Of a stretch of DNA of 58,878 nt, positions 1 through 8,225 are shown piece by piece; the first letter of the stretch is position 1, and each line of letters opens with the position of its first letter. Below the pieces are notes generated by a model. It searched no databases, was not told where the DNA came from, and saw only the letters and a list, made by a program, of their open reading frames with translations. The stretch is taken from NCBI GenBank assembly GCA_007125125.1, contig SLDT01000034.1, positions 1 through 58,878 of the forward strand. Direction: 5' to 3'. Source of the stretch: Gemmatimonadota bacterium. Lineage in GTDB: Bacteria > Gemmatimonadota > Gemmatimonadetes > Longimicrobiales > Gaopeijiaceae. Position numbers and translations under genes: made by a program.

Positions 1-2
1 TC

Positions 3-1583
3 GCGGTGGGGATGGTACTCCTCCCGATCGTCTCGATCCTGGTCGGGATCCTCGGCGAATCGAGCGACACCTGGCGGCATCTCGCCTCGACCGTGCTCCT
101 GGAGTACACGGTCAATTCGGCAGTGCTTGCCCTTGGCGTCGGCACCCTCACCCTCGTGATCGGCGTGGGCACCGCCTGGCTCGTCTCGACCTGCGATTTC
201 CCCGGCCGGCGCATCCTCGAAACGGGACTCGTCCTCCCCCTCGCGATCCCCACGTACATCGCGGCCTTCGCCTACGCGGAACTCCTCTCGCACACAGGCC
301 CGATCCAGAGCGCCCTGCAGCTCTTTCTGGATCCTGTCCAGACCGCGGCCCTGCGCACGGGCCTGATGTCGGTCGGCGGCGCCATGGTGATCCTGTCGCT
401 CGTCCTGTACCCGTACGTCTACCTCATCACCCGCGCCTCGTTCATGAAGCAGTCGGGTGGTATCCTGGAGACGGCACGGATCATGGGAAAAGGGAGCTGG
501 GAGACCTTCTTCCGCGTTGGCCTGCCGCTCGCCCGCCCCGCCGTCGTTGCTGGCGTGACACTCGTCCTCATGGAGGTCCTCAACGAGTACGGGGCCGTCA
601 AGTACTTCGGGGTGTCGACCTTCACGACGGGGATCTTCCGTGCCTGGTTCGCGCTCGGCGATGCGCCGGCGGCGATCCGCCTCTCGGCCTGCCTCCTCCT
701 CTTCGTCTTCATCCTGATCCTTGGCGAACGCATGCAGCGGGGCCGGGCCCGCTTCGACCATGGATCGGCCCGCTTTCGCCCCGTCGTGCGGTACAGGCTC
801 TCGGGCCAAAGAGCGATTCTCGCCTTCACAGCATGTGCCATCCCACTTGCTCTCGGCTTCGTGCTCCCCCTCCTGCAGCTCCTCGCCTGGGGGGTCGAGG
901 CATCCCACCACATAGCGGACCGCGCCTTCATCATCCTTGTTCTGAACTCGTTCGGCCTCGCCCTGGCGGCCGCCGCCGCAACCGTGGTCACCGCCGTCAT
1001 CATCGTCTACGCGGTGCGTCTGACCCCCACGCCGACCCTTCGCTTCACCTCCCGCATCGCTTCGCTCGGCTACTCGATTCCCGGAGCGGTCATCGCGGTG
1101 GGCATCCTGGTTCCCTTCATCCAACTCGACCGCTGGATCTCAGGAGCATGGGCCAGCCTGACGGGTGAGGCGCTCGGACTCGTCCTCACGGGAACGGTCC
1201 TGGCACTTCTGTTTGCGTACGTGATTCGCTTTCTGGCCGTCGCCCTGAACCCGATCGACTCGGGCTTCGAGCGGGTCTGCGGAAACCTCGACGAGACCTC
1301 CCGTTCGCTCGGAGCCTCCCCCCTTCGGACCCTCGTCAGGGTCGACCTGCCCATGCTGAAGGGGATCCTGGCCTCGGCCGGGCTTCTCGTCTTCGTCGAC
1401 GTCCTGAAGGAGCTTCCGCTGACACTCATCCTCCGTCCCTTCGACTTCGACACCCTCGCGACCGCCGCCTTTCAGCTCGCATCCGACGAGCAACTGGCTC
1501 GCTCGGCCCTTCCGGCACTCCTCATCATTGCCGTGGGCCTCGTGCCGGTCGTGCTCCTGAACCGGCTGATCAGCCGGGGTTGA
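3..1583 (+). CDS. ABC transporter permease, ferric iron (FbpB-like) type, 5' end cut off
   Basis: Inner-membrane permease of a binding-protein-dependent importer, of the fused two-half kind used for ferric iron (FbpB/SfuB family). About ten to twelve hydrophobic segments are visible. There are two cytoplasmic EAA loops that dock on the ATPase: ETARIMGKGSWETFFRVGLP in the first half and SRSLGASPLRTLVRVDLP in the second. The reading frame is open to the left edge (GCG at base 3, then GTG at 6), and the protein begins directly in a membrane segment, so the true start lies outside the window. About 525 residues remain of a family that is usually about 540. The periplasmic binding protein and ATPase are not in view. 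Iron as substrate is inferred from the fused architecture; thiamine or 2-aminoethylphosphonate permeases of the same fold are possible. Confidence 0.8.
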   Translation, partial: AVGMVLLPIVSILVGILGESSDTWRHLASTVLLEYTVNSAVLALGVGTLTLVIGVGTAWLVSTCDFPGRRILETGLVLPLAIPTYIAAFAYAELLSHTGPIQSALQLFLDPVQTAALRTGLMSVGGAMVILSLVLYPYVYLITRASFMKQSGGILETARIMGKGSWETFFRVGLPLARPAVVAGVTLVLMEVLNEYGAVKYFGVSTFTTGIFRAWFALGDAPAAIRLSACLLLFVFILILGERMQRGRARFDHGSARFRPVVRYRLSGQRAILAFTACAIPLALGFVLPLLQLLAWGVEASHHIADRAFIILVLNSFGLALAAAAATVVTAVIIVYAVRLTPTPTLRFTSRIASLGYSIPGAVIAVGILVPFIQLDRWISGAWASLTGEALGLVLTGTVLALLFAYVIRFLAVALNPIDSGFERVCGNLDETSRSLGASPLRTLVRVDLPMLKGILASAGLLVFVDVLKELPLTLILRPFDFDTLATAAFQLASDEQLARSALPALLIIAVGLVPVVLLNRLISRG

Positions 1584-1622
1584 AGCGCACGAACCCGCAG
1601 CGCTTCGACAGCCCTCGCGGGT

Positions 1623-3779
1623 TCAGTGCGGCAGCTCGGCGCCGGGCTCGAAGTCTCCCGAGGTTCGGGGGGGGGCTTCCGGGGCTGCCTCGCCCGCAGC
1701 TTCGTCCCGTCCTGGTCGGGAAGCCGGAACGGCACGCTGCTCTCCCATGGCATTGCGCACCGCCATGAGAAGGCTTGCAGGAGCCACCGTGAGGCCCTCG
1801 AAGGATCCTTCCCTGCCTCGTCCGGAAGGAGCGACGCGGAGAAGTGGAAGTCCCTCGTCAAGGAGCCGGGCAAGGATGGGCAGACCCCTCGGGAGCAGCT
1901 CCGCCTCCGGACCGGTCCGGGCGATCAGCACGAGCGCTGGACGAACCCCGTGGAGGGCGAGCTGACGCTCGAGTTCTCCGATGGTCGACAGGGCGAGGAC
2001 CGGATGGCCCTCCGGCTCGAGGACCCGGCTCAGGTAGCGGGCAACCACGGGTTCGTCGGCGAGGAGCAGGATGGGTGGTGGTCCTCCCGTCACAGGCGCC
2101 GATTCGGGGTCATCGGACGCCAGCGGAAAATGCATTGTCACCCGGGTTCCTCCACGGGCGTCCGAGTGCAGGTCAACCCAGCCTCCGTAGAGCTCGCAGA
2201 CGGCCTGCACGAAGGGGAGGCCGAGTCCGTCCCGGTCTCCCCCCTCCTCGCCAGGGGTCGTGGAGAAGCCCGGTTCGAACACCCACGGGAGCGCTTCCCG
2301 AGCAATTCCCCTCCCGTTGTCGTCGACCTCGATTCTGGCAACTTCCCGCGGAGTCCCGGTCCCTTCCCCGCGCTCGGCGGTCCCCGGTGTTCCCTCGAGT
2401 CGCGCCCTTTCCCAGGAGATGCGAACTCGACCTTCGCCAGTGATCGACTGTCCCGCATTCCGAACCAGGTGCTCGATGGCCCGGGAGAGAAGCATGGGGT
2501 CGATGTCGACCGACACCTCCTCGATCGACGGGGAAAGGAGCAGACGCACGCCACTGCCGACGCCGAGGAGTTCCGCAAAAGCCCGAACCCGCTCGGACAT
2601 GAAGCGTCCCAGCTCGACCGAGGTCTCTCGACCTGCCACGTTGCCACCGGGATGCCGGGCAGCGATCGCCTCGAGTGCCTCCCTTGCTTTCCGCGACACC
2701 TCACGCAGATCACCAAGCAGACGCGTGTCGATGGCGACGGCCTCGGTCTGCGAGCCCTCCGTCTCTGCAAGGTCCAGAAGTCCCTCCTGAATCTCGAGCA
2801 GAAGGCGCAGGTTGTCGGTGAACTCCGAGCCCGCGAGGCCCGCAGCCTCGAAGGGGCGCAGCGTTCGCAACTGGGAGTGAAGCGTGCGCCGAGCCGGCAG
2901 CGTTCCGGCCGAAGCCTCCCGGACGGCTGGCGAACCCACGGCAGGTGACTCGACTTCGGAGGACCGCGGAGCTCGAGACTCGGCGACCGGGTCGGGAGTC
3001 GACGTCTCGTGAACGGCGCTCCGAAGGTCGGGGGCTGCTCGACCAGCCGGTCTTCGTTGCGCAGGCTGGAGGTCGGTTGCCGAGCGGAACTCTTCCCCGG
3101 CACCGTGACCTGGGTTCCGGTCACCCCCGCGCAGGAGCGCCATGGTGTCCGGCACGAGGAGGTGCCCGATTCGCCGGGCCACCTCCTGGGCACGCGTACG
3201 GTCGCTCGATGACCACGATCTCGGACCTCCCGTCACCTCGAATGACAGGAAGCCGGCAATGGCATCGCTGCCATCGGGACCGGTAGCACGAAGAGGAACG
3301 GTCAGGAGACCCCGAACACCTGCGGACTCCAGGTAGTCCCGCATGGCCCCGGGGGGCGGGGCCTGCTCCTGCAGATCCACGACCTCGACACGGGAGACCG
3401 ACTCGAGCAGGGAGAGTACCTCCCTGCGGAGTCGGGCAGGGTGGGTCGAACCTTCCTCGAATCGCCGCTCTTCGAGATGGAAGGTGACGACCCGTCGGGT
3501 GGGCACCTCTCCTTCGCCGAAGATGAAGACCGAACTCCGGTCCGATCCGAGGATGAGCCCGCCCTCTCGCAGCAGTCGCCGAAGCTCGACCACCTCCGGC
3601 GAAGATGCTCCGTCGTCGAGTCGTCTTCCGGCGGGCACGATGAATCGGCGAGGCCCGGCACTGCCCCCCGAGCCCGCGGTAGCACGGCGCGGGTCGAGCG
3701 AGGGGGTCACCCCCGGACCGACGATCCCGAGGGGTGCTCGCAGACCGAAGGGGAACCAGGCGTGGCGTGGCGGCATCAT
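1623..3779 (-). CDS. GAF-domain sensor kinase homologue with pseudo-receiver; phosphoacceptor His not found
   Basis: A 718-residue signalling protein without membrane segments. A GAF-like domain lies around residues 70-220, followed by a Pro/Ser/Arg-rich linker, a dimerisation-like helix pair around 305-385, an HATPase_c domain around 415-560 and a receiver-like C-terminal domain around 565-680. The ATP-binding motifs are good: N box HLVRNAGQSI, G1 DNGRGI, F box VFEPGFSTT, G2 GLGLPFVQAV. The H box, normally AHDFNN in this group, reads GSEFTDN, with Ser318 where the phosphorylated His should be. The receiver-like domain has LVLIART where the phospho-Asp strand end should be, so it too looks inactive. 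The ATG pair at 3774-3779 has no clear Shine-Dalgarno, so the start is uncertain. A G9 run near the 3' end (1667-1675) could shift the last residues. It converges with the permease gene. Target unknown. Confidence 0.75.
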   Translation of the reverse strand: MMPPRHAWFPFGLRAPLGIVGPGVTPSLDPRRATAGSGGSAGPRRFIVPAGRRLDDGASSPEVVELRRLLREGGLILGSDRSSVFIFGEGEVPTRRVVTFHLEERRFEEGSTHPARLRREVLSLLESVSRVEVVDLQEQAPPPGAMRDYLESAGVRGLLTVPLRATGPDGSDAIAGFLSFEVTGGPRSWSSSDRTRAQEVARRIGHLLVPDTMALLRGGDRNPGHGAGEEFRSATDLQPAQRRPAGRAAPDLRSAVHETSTPDPVAESRAPRSSEVESPAVGSPAVREASAGTLPARRTLHSQLRTLRPFEAAGLAGSEFTDNLRLLLEIQEGLLDLAETEGSQTEAVAIDTRLLGDLREVSRKAREALEAIAARHPGGNVAGRETSVELGRFMSERVRAFAELLGVGSGVRLLLSPSIEEVSVDIDPMLLSRAIEHLVRNAGQSITGEGRVRISWERARLEGTPGTAERGEGTGTPREVARIEVDDNGRGIAREALPWVFEPGFSTTPGEEGGDRDGLGLPFVQAVCELYGGWVDLHSDARGGTRVTMHFPLASDDPESAPVTGGPPPILLLADEPVVARYLSRVLEPEGHPVLALSTIGELERQLALHGVRPALVLIARTGPEAELLPRGLPILARLLDEGLPLLRVAPSGRGREGSFEGLTVAPASLLMAVRNAMGEQRAVPASRPGRDEAAGEAAPEAPPRTSGDFEPGAELPH

Positions 3780-3982
3780 GCCGCAGCCGCCGTATCACAG
3801 GGTCGAGTCACGGAAAGCTCGTTCGTGGCCGGAACGGTCGAGGAGTTCGTCAAGGTAGAGGGGGCCGATCACCCCTGCAAGGTGTTCATGCCCTGATGAT
3901 CATGCAGGGATCGGGCCAGCCCCAGCCCCCGGATGGAGGAGTTCCGGACCCCGGTGAGGATCCGGTTCTCCCTTGGAACGCC

Positions 3983-4031
3983 GTTGAAGAAGTAGAGCAG
4001 CCCCCGTTGGGAGCTGCTCTACTTCTTCAAC
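3983..4031. terminator. Perfect 18-bp inverted repeat, probable terminator
   Basis: The arms 3983-4000 and 4014-4031 are exact reverse complements of 18 bases, with a 13-base loop. The sequence is AT-richer than its surroundings, and one arm ends CTACTTCTTCAAC. It lies 23 bases past the stop of the S10 peptidase gene and about 200 bases upstream of the sensor kinase gene, both on the minus strand. No run of T follows on either strand, so a rho-independent terminator is likely but not textbook. The 200 bases between it and the kinase start hold no gene that I can support. Confidence 0.6.
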
Positions 4032-4053
4032 AGCCTTTCAGGCCCGGCCACGG

Positions 4054-5586
4054 TCAGTAGCGTGCCGGCACCCCGTCGGCCGGAATCGAGTTTCGGATGA
4101 ACTCGCGAATGTGCTCGTTCGAGGTGGCGAGGTCTTCCTGGCGGAGGTACATCATGTGCCCGCTCCGATAGGTGTCGAAGCGGAATCGATCACGCAGCTT
4201 CCCGGAGGGATCCATGCGCCACATCGTGTACTTCGCTCCGAAGTAGTCCGTGCCCCCATCGTAGTATCCGGCCTGGATCATTGTATGGAGGAAGGGATTC
4301 TCGGCCATGGCCCGCCGCAGGTCCTCGGCCGTGTTGTCCGATGCGCGCTCCCAGGGGCTGACCGACCCGAAGATGTTGTACTCCAGGTCCGTCTCGTACT
4401 GGAGTTCCCCGCGGAGGTACAGATTGATGGCGGGGGTGAAGCTGTGGTTCCACGCGGTCAGAGCGGGGTCGTAGTCGTAGTTGATCCCGCCATCGTCGCG
4501 GTCGATTCCACGGTAACGGGAGTCGAGACGGCCGACCGTGAAGCCTTCATGGCGCAGAAGCTCCTTGCGCCACCGGCCGATCGGGAGCGCGAGGTTGTTG
4601 TTCAGCACGAAGTCGACGCTGGTGCCGGAGTAGCGCGCAACGCGCTCCGCGATGTCCCGGCGCCGTTCCGGCGCCAGGAACCCGCCTCGGGTGAGGGCAG
4701 GGATGTACTCCTCGACAGTGAACTCCTCGACGTCGTCGAGAAAGTCGTAGAGGTCGCCGCTCTGGAGGTCGGGCGCGAGAGCACCGTGGTACCAGGCAGT
4801 CGCCGCGTAGTGCGGCAGGAGGAGGGCCTCGCCCACGGGTCCGCCCCGGTCGACCCCCATCGAGGTCGGAGACACGAGGACGACTCCATTCACGTACATC
4901 CAGTGCGAGGAGAGAAGACGTCGAGCGAGTCCGGCAACCCGGGTCGTCCCGTAGCTCTCCCCGATCAGGAACTTTGGCGAGGCCCATCGATCATGCCGGG
5001 TCACGAAGAGGCGGATCCAGTCGGCAAGGTAGCGGATGTCGTTCTGGACTCCGAAGAACTGGCCCGTGCTCACGCCGGGAAGTGCCCGGGAGTACCCCGT
5101 GTTTACCGGGTCGATGTACACGATGTCCGTGACATCGAGGATCGAGTGGGGGTTCTCCGAGAAACCGTAGGGACGCACGGGGAAGCCCTCGTCGTCGATG
5201 TTCAGGAAGCGCGGTCCCGTGTACCCGATGTGCATCCAGACCGAGGCGGAGCCCGGTCCTCCGTTGAAGGAGAAGCTGAGCGGACGGTCCGTGCGGTCCT
5301 CGATGTCGGACCGTTCGTAGTAGACGAAGAAGATCGAGGCGATCGGCTCGTTGTCGTTCCCGTAGACCGGGAGGGTTCCGGCAGTTGCCCTGTAAGGAAT
5401 CGTCCGATCCCCGATTGTCACCGTGTGCTCCGTCGTGACACCCCCTTCGGGCGGGATTTCGATCTGCTGCGCCCCGACACCTGTGGGACGGAGCACCGCG
5501 AGCCCGAGGGCAAGAAGGACGATGAGGCCGCCCACCCTGGGGCGATCGGCGTCGGGCAGACGTCGGACATCGGAAAGCTGCATCAT
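4054..5586 (-). CDS. Secreted S10 family serine carboxypeptidase
   Basis: Exported serine carboxypeptidase that removes C-terminal amino acids from peptides. An N-terminal signal peptide (hydrophobic core GGLIVLLALGLAVL, likely cut after VGAQ) is followed by one S10 catalytic domain, 510 residues in all. The oxyanion loop reads FNGGPGSASVWMH, the nucleophile is Ser211 in GESYG, the acid is Asp443 or Asp447 (GYYDGGTD), and the base is His477 in YRSGHMMYL. I chose the ATG at 5586 because AGGAGA sits just upstream; the open frame runs further up but without signal-peptide character. It stands alone, with the hairpin at 3983-4031 behind it and a 461-base divergent spacer in front. S10 enzymes are best known from eukaryotes but occur in soil and marine bacteria that degrade peptides. 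Confidence 0.9.
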   Translation of the reverse strand: MMQLSDVRRLPDADRPRVGGLIVLLALGLAVLRPTGVGAQQIEIPPEGGVTTEHTVTIGDRTIPYRATAGTLPVYGNDNEPIASIFFVYYERSDIEDRTDRPLSFSFNGGPGSASVWMHIGYTGPRFLNIDDEGFPVRPYGFSENPHSILDVTDIVYIDPVNTGYSRALPGVSTGQFFGVQNDIRYLADWIRLFVTRHDRWASPKFLIGESYGTTRVAGLARRLLSSHWMYVNGVVLVSPTSMGVDRGGPVGEALLLPHYAATAWYHGALAPDLQSGDLYDFLDDVEEFTVEEYIPALTRGGFLAPERRRDIAERVARYSGTSVDFVLNNNLALPIGRWRKELLRHEGFTVGRLDSRYRGIDRDDGGINYDYDPALTAWNHSFTPAINLYLRGELQYETDLEYNIFGSVSPWERASDNTAEDLRRAMAENPFLHTMIQAGYYDGGTDYFGAKYTMWRMDPSGKLRDRFRFDTYRSGHMMYLRQEDLATSNEHIREFIRNSIPADGVPARY

Positions 5587-6047
5587 GCCTGAAGGTCTCC
5601 TGTCTCCGGGAGGTTTCCACTTTGCTGGACGCGGACCGGGGCGCGTGGGACCCGGTCGGCTCCGACCAGAATGCCTTGAACGGGGTGGCAGTCGCACCCG
5701 CGGCTCCCATGGAGGATGACCGGAGGGCGCGGACCAGACAAGTCCGCGCAGCCGCAGTGCATTCGGTGGCGCCACCGCCGGACCCTCCGCGTGAGAAGAG
5801 ATTCTCACTTGTTTCGACCTTGTTGCGCAGTCGAAGCCCACGTGACATGTTGGAGACACATGATCGGATTCTCTACGGTCCAGAGGCTGAAGGCTGGCCC
5901 GGCCCACGGCGACGGGATTCGATCCGGCGGGTGCAGGCTCTCCCGTTCCGGGTCGCAGGGTTTCTTCACCGTGACCCCTTGCGGGAGGGCGAACGGCACG
6001 TATTATGAAGCCGATCCCAGTTCACTACCATCTTCGGGAGGTATCGC
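5587..6047. other. Divergent intergenic spacer with two perfect palindromes
   Basis: No gene is supported in this 461-base spacer between the S10 peptidase (leftward) and a lipoprotein gene (rightward). It holds the Shine-Dalgarno of the peptidase near 5597, a 14-base palindrome CGGTGGCGCCACCG at 5764-5777, and a 7-bp inverted repeat GTGAGAA/TTCTCAC with a GAGA loop at 5791-5808. A promoter-like pair for the rightward gene lies at 5979-6006. The palindromes could be operators. I could not assign a leftward promoter. Confidence 0.5.
5979..6006 (+). promoter_or_regulatory. Candidate sigma-70 promoter for the small lipoprotein gene
   Basis: TTGCGG (5979-5984), 16 bases, then TATTAT (6001-6006). 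The -10 element matches five of six consensus bases; the -35 matches only TTG. Transcription would start about 35 bases before the ATG at 6048, leaving room for the GGGAGG ribosome site. Confidence 0.4.
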
Positions 6048-6497
6048 ATGACCTTGGTTGGCGTGCGCAAAGGTGTGGGGCTGCTCGCCCTCATCGCGCT
6101 GATTGCGGTTGGGTGCCAGCAGGGCATCGACCGCAGCCTGACTCCGGACGGCACCTGGATTCTTGACACCGTTCGGCCCCTGACAAGTGACGAGGCAGAG
6201 CCGCTTCCCTTCGTGCTCGTCGGTGAGCCCGAAGACGAGGACCGTCTGGAACTCGTTCAGGGGACCATCATCATCCGTGGCGACCGGACCTGCCAGGGTG
6301 TGCTCTCTTACAGGCAATTCTTCGGGCCGGGCGCGGACGACTTCACCCCGGATGCGTCTCCGGATACCTGCACCTGGTCCACGAACGGCGACGAGATCAC
6401 CATGAACTGGTCGCAGAACCCGACTCAGGTCGGCACGTGGGGCTTCAACCGCCTTCGGTTCGAGGTCGACGGAAACGTCTACACCTACCGGCGGTAA
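6048..6497 (+). CDS. Small putative lipoprotein, function unknown
   Basis: A 149-residue exported protein. A basic N-terminus and hydrophobic stretch end in a lipobox-like IAVGCQQG, so Cys24 is probably lipidated and the protein anchored in the envelope. The mature part is acidic and beta-rich, with WILDTVRPL near its start, two further Cys (RTCQGVL and PDTCTW) that could pair, and a C-terminus ending in an aromatic strand (FEVDGNVYTYRR). The general pattern resembles lipocalin-like lipoproteins, but I do not recognise the family. A good GGGAGG site precedes the ATG. The divergent spacer upstream has a candidate promoter. The next gene downstream starts 280 bases later. Confidence 0.7.
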   Translation: MTLVGVRKGVGLLALIALIAVGCQQGIDRSLTPDGTWILDTVRPLTSDEAEPLPFVLVGEPEDEDRLELVQGTIIIRGDRTCQGVLSYRQFFGPGADDFTPDASPDTCTWSTNGDEITMNWSQNPTQVGTWGFNRLRFEVDGNVYTYRR

Positions 6498-6777
6498 GAA
6501 CCTGGTTACAGGGAGCCGGCCCCTTCCGGGGAGTGCCGACGCTTCCTGACAACGGGAATACGCGGTTGCAGCATGAGTACCGTGCGGCCGGCGCCTCGGT
6601 CCTTCCGGAGCGTCGGCCGCTTCCGTTCCACCATGCGTCGGCAGGTGCCAGTCGGCTGACCCCCGTCCGTTCCCGATCCATCCGGCGAGCCGTTCCGAGT
6701 ACAACGTTCTCGGGAGTTCCCGACTCCAACAAGAAGACAGCGTCTCTTCATTCCTCAACCCCGGGAGCACGTCCCCG

Positions 6778-7398
6778 ATGAATCGTCACCAGCCCCCAGC
6801 CACCCTCTTCCTGCGGGCTTTCGCGATGGCCGTCGCCCTGGTCGCCATCGCCCCCCCCCCATCGCAGTTAGCGGCACAGGCATCGGATTACGAGAATCCT
6901 CTCGTCACGTACCAGGGCTCCTTCTATCACGGCTTCGCCCTGCACGCGAGTGATCAGGACTGGCAGAGCAGCATCAACATCACGGGGATCCGGGGAGAAC
7001 TGGGCGTCTACGAGTTCATCTCCCCGTGGGCGGGGATTGCTTGGGGCACTGCGAACCCGGAAGGATGCATCGAGCAGACGATCACCGGACAGACGGATTG
7101 CCCCATCAACCCGAAGGGATGGACCGCCCAGGCGGGGGTGAACTTCCGCCTCTACACCCGCCCATTCCGCCCGCGCGATCGTGACCCCGTTCGCCTTGTC
7201 CCCTTCATGGGGGCTGGAACCGGATTCTCCTTCAAGGCCGAGGAAGATGGCCGTCAGACGGGACGAATCTACCAGATGGGGCTGGACCTGAATCTCGGAC
7301 ATGCCTTCGCCTTTCGAATCTTCGGAATGGTCGATCGAGTTCTCTGGCCGGAATCCGCTCCGCTTCTCGCGATCGGAATCCGGGTAGGCGACCTCTGA
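6778..7398 (+). CDS. Outer-membrane beta-barrel protein with C10 tract in its signal peptide
   Basis: A 206-residue exported protein. The signal peptide (core AFAMAVALVAIAPPP, cut near LAAQ) leads into alternating amphipathic strands, with Gly/aromatic turns and a C-terminus ending in a strand (LLAIGIRVGDL), as in small OmpA/OmpW-type barrels. It has Cys in EGCIEQTITGQTDCPI, possibly one surface disulfide. Ten consecutive C bases (6851-6860) encode the Pro residues at the end of the signal peptide, so a slip of one base would shift the frame early in the gene. The TetR gene follows after 16 bases and may be cotranscribed. Role unknown; no channel or binding function can be assigned from the sequence. 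Confidence 0.7.
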   Translation: MNRHQPPATLFLRAFAMAVALVAIAPPPSQLAAQASDYENPLVTYQGSFYHGFALHASDQDWQSSINITGIRGELGVYEFISPWAGIAWGTANPEGCIEQTITGQTDCPINPKGWTAQAGVNFRLYTRPFRPRDRDPVRLVPFMGAGTGFSFKAEEDGRQTGRIYQMGLDLNLGHAFAFRIFGMVDRVLWPESAPLLAIGIRVGDL

Positions 7399-7414
7399 GG
7401 AGCATGGTGCCTGC

Positions 7415-8086
7415 ATGAGTGCGACCCGTACGGCGCGCCGGCGGTCATCCTCACGTACCCGCCGTCCCCGGCGCTCCCCGGAAGAGGTGAGAGACCGAAT
7501 CTACACCGTCGCGCTCCGCCGCATCCGTGAAACAGGCTTCGAGGACACCTCCGTCTCGCAGGTCACCCGCGAAGCGGATGTGGCGAAAGGAACCTTCTTC
7601 AATCATTATGCGACGAAGGATCACCTCCTCGCCCGGGCGCTCGACGAGATCCTGACGCGGGTTCTCGACTCCGCGTCCTCGGGACCGGGAGGAACCGACG
7701 CTGTTACGGCCGTCCTGAACGCACTCGCGCTCGAGATGGCCCATGATCCCTCCCTGGCCCGAGCGATCGTCCCGAGGCTCGGGACACTTCCTCCCACCGG
7801 GACACCCGGTGCCGGAGTGGACGAAGCTGCAGACCTGCCCGCGCACGAGCGGCTCCGACGCTGGATCCGCGATCGACTCTCCGAATCACTCCGGCTCTCG
7901 GTTCCACTGGAAGAACCGGATGACCAGACCCTCTCCGTGCTGCTCGTCGCGGTCTTCGAAGCCACCCTCCGGGAGTGGCTGAGCGCGACCGGGGGCGAGC
8001 CACCCTTCCCACGGGGACTCCTGCACGCCCGGGCCGCCTACCTCCTCGTCTCGGCCGGCTTCGCACGTCCCCCTTCGCCCTCCTGA
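7415..8086 (+). CDS. TetR/AcrR family transcriptional regulator
   Basis: A 223-residue one-component repressor-type regulator. The N-terminus is basic (RTARRRSSSRTRRPRR), then comes the TetR helix-turn-helix around residues 25-70. The recognition part reads VAKGTFFNHYATKDHLL, a standard TetR signature. The C-terminal helical domain, which would bind an effector, is not like any named subfamily that I can recall. It lies 16 bases after the barrel gene and 139 bases before imuB, so either neighbour could be its target. No efflux pump or obvious palindromic operator sits next to it. Confidence 0.88.
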   Translation: MSATRTARRRSSSRTRRPRRSPEEVRDRIYTVALRRIRETGFEDTSVSQVTREADVAKGTFFNHYATKDHLLARALDEILTRVLDSASSGPGGTDAVTAVLNALALEMAHDPSLARAIVPRLGTLPPTGTPGAGVDEAADLPAHERLRRWIRDRLSESLRLSVPLEEPDDQTLSVLLVAVFEATLREWLSATGGEPPFPRGLLHARAAYLLVSAGFARPPSPS

Positions 8087-8225
8087 GTCGGAAGTCGGGC
8101 GTCACCTGCACACCTCCGTCTTGCACGCTCCCGACCTTCGGCATATCTTCGGTATTCGGAAATTGTTCGGTCTTGCCGGGCATTCCGTCCGACCACCCAA
8201 CCGCACTCTCCGAAACAACCTCAGC

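Noticed and set aside
3780-3900. Promoter for the sensor kinase gene
   Set aside because: TTGCAG-N17-TACCTT and an isolated TTGACG occur on the minus strand, but neither makes a convincing pair.
8087-8225. LexA-type SOS box ahead of imuB
   Set aside because: TTCGGTATTCGGAA near 8148-8166 is only partly symmetric and does not match a LexA consensus that I can name.
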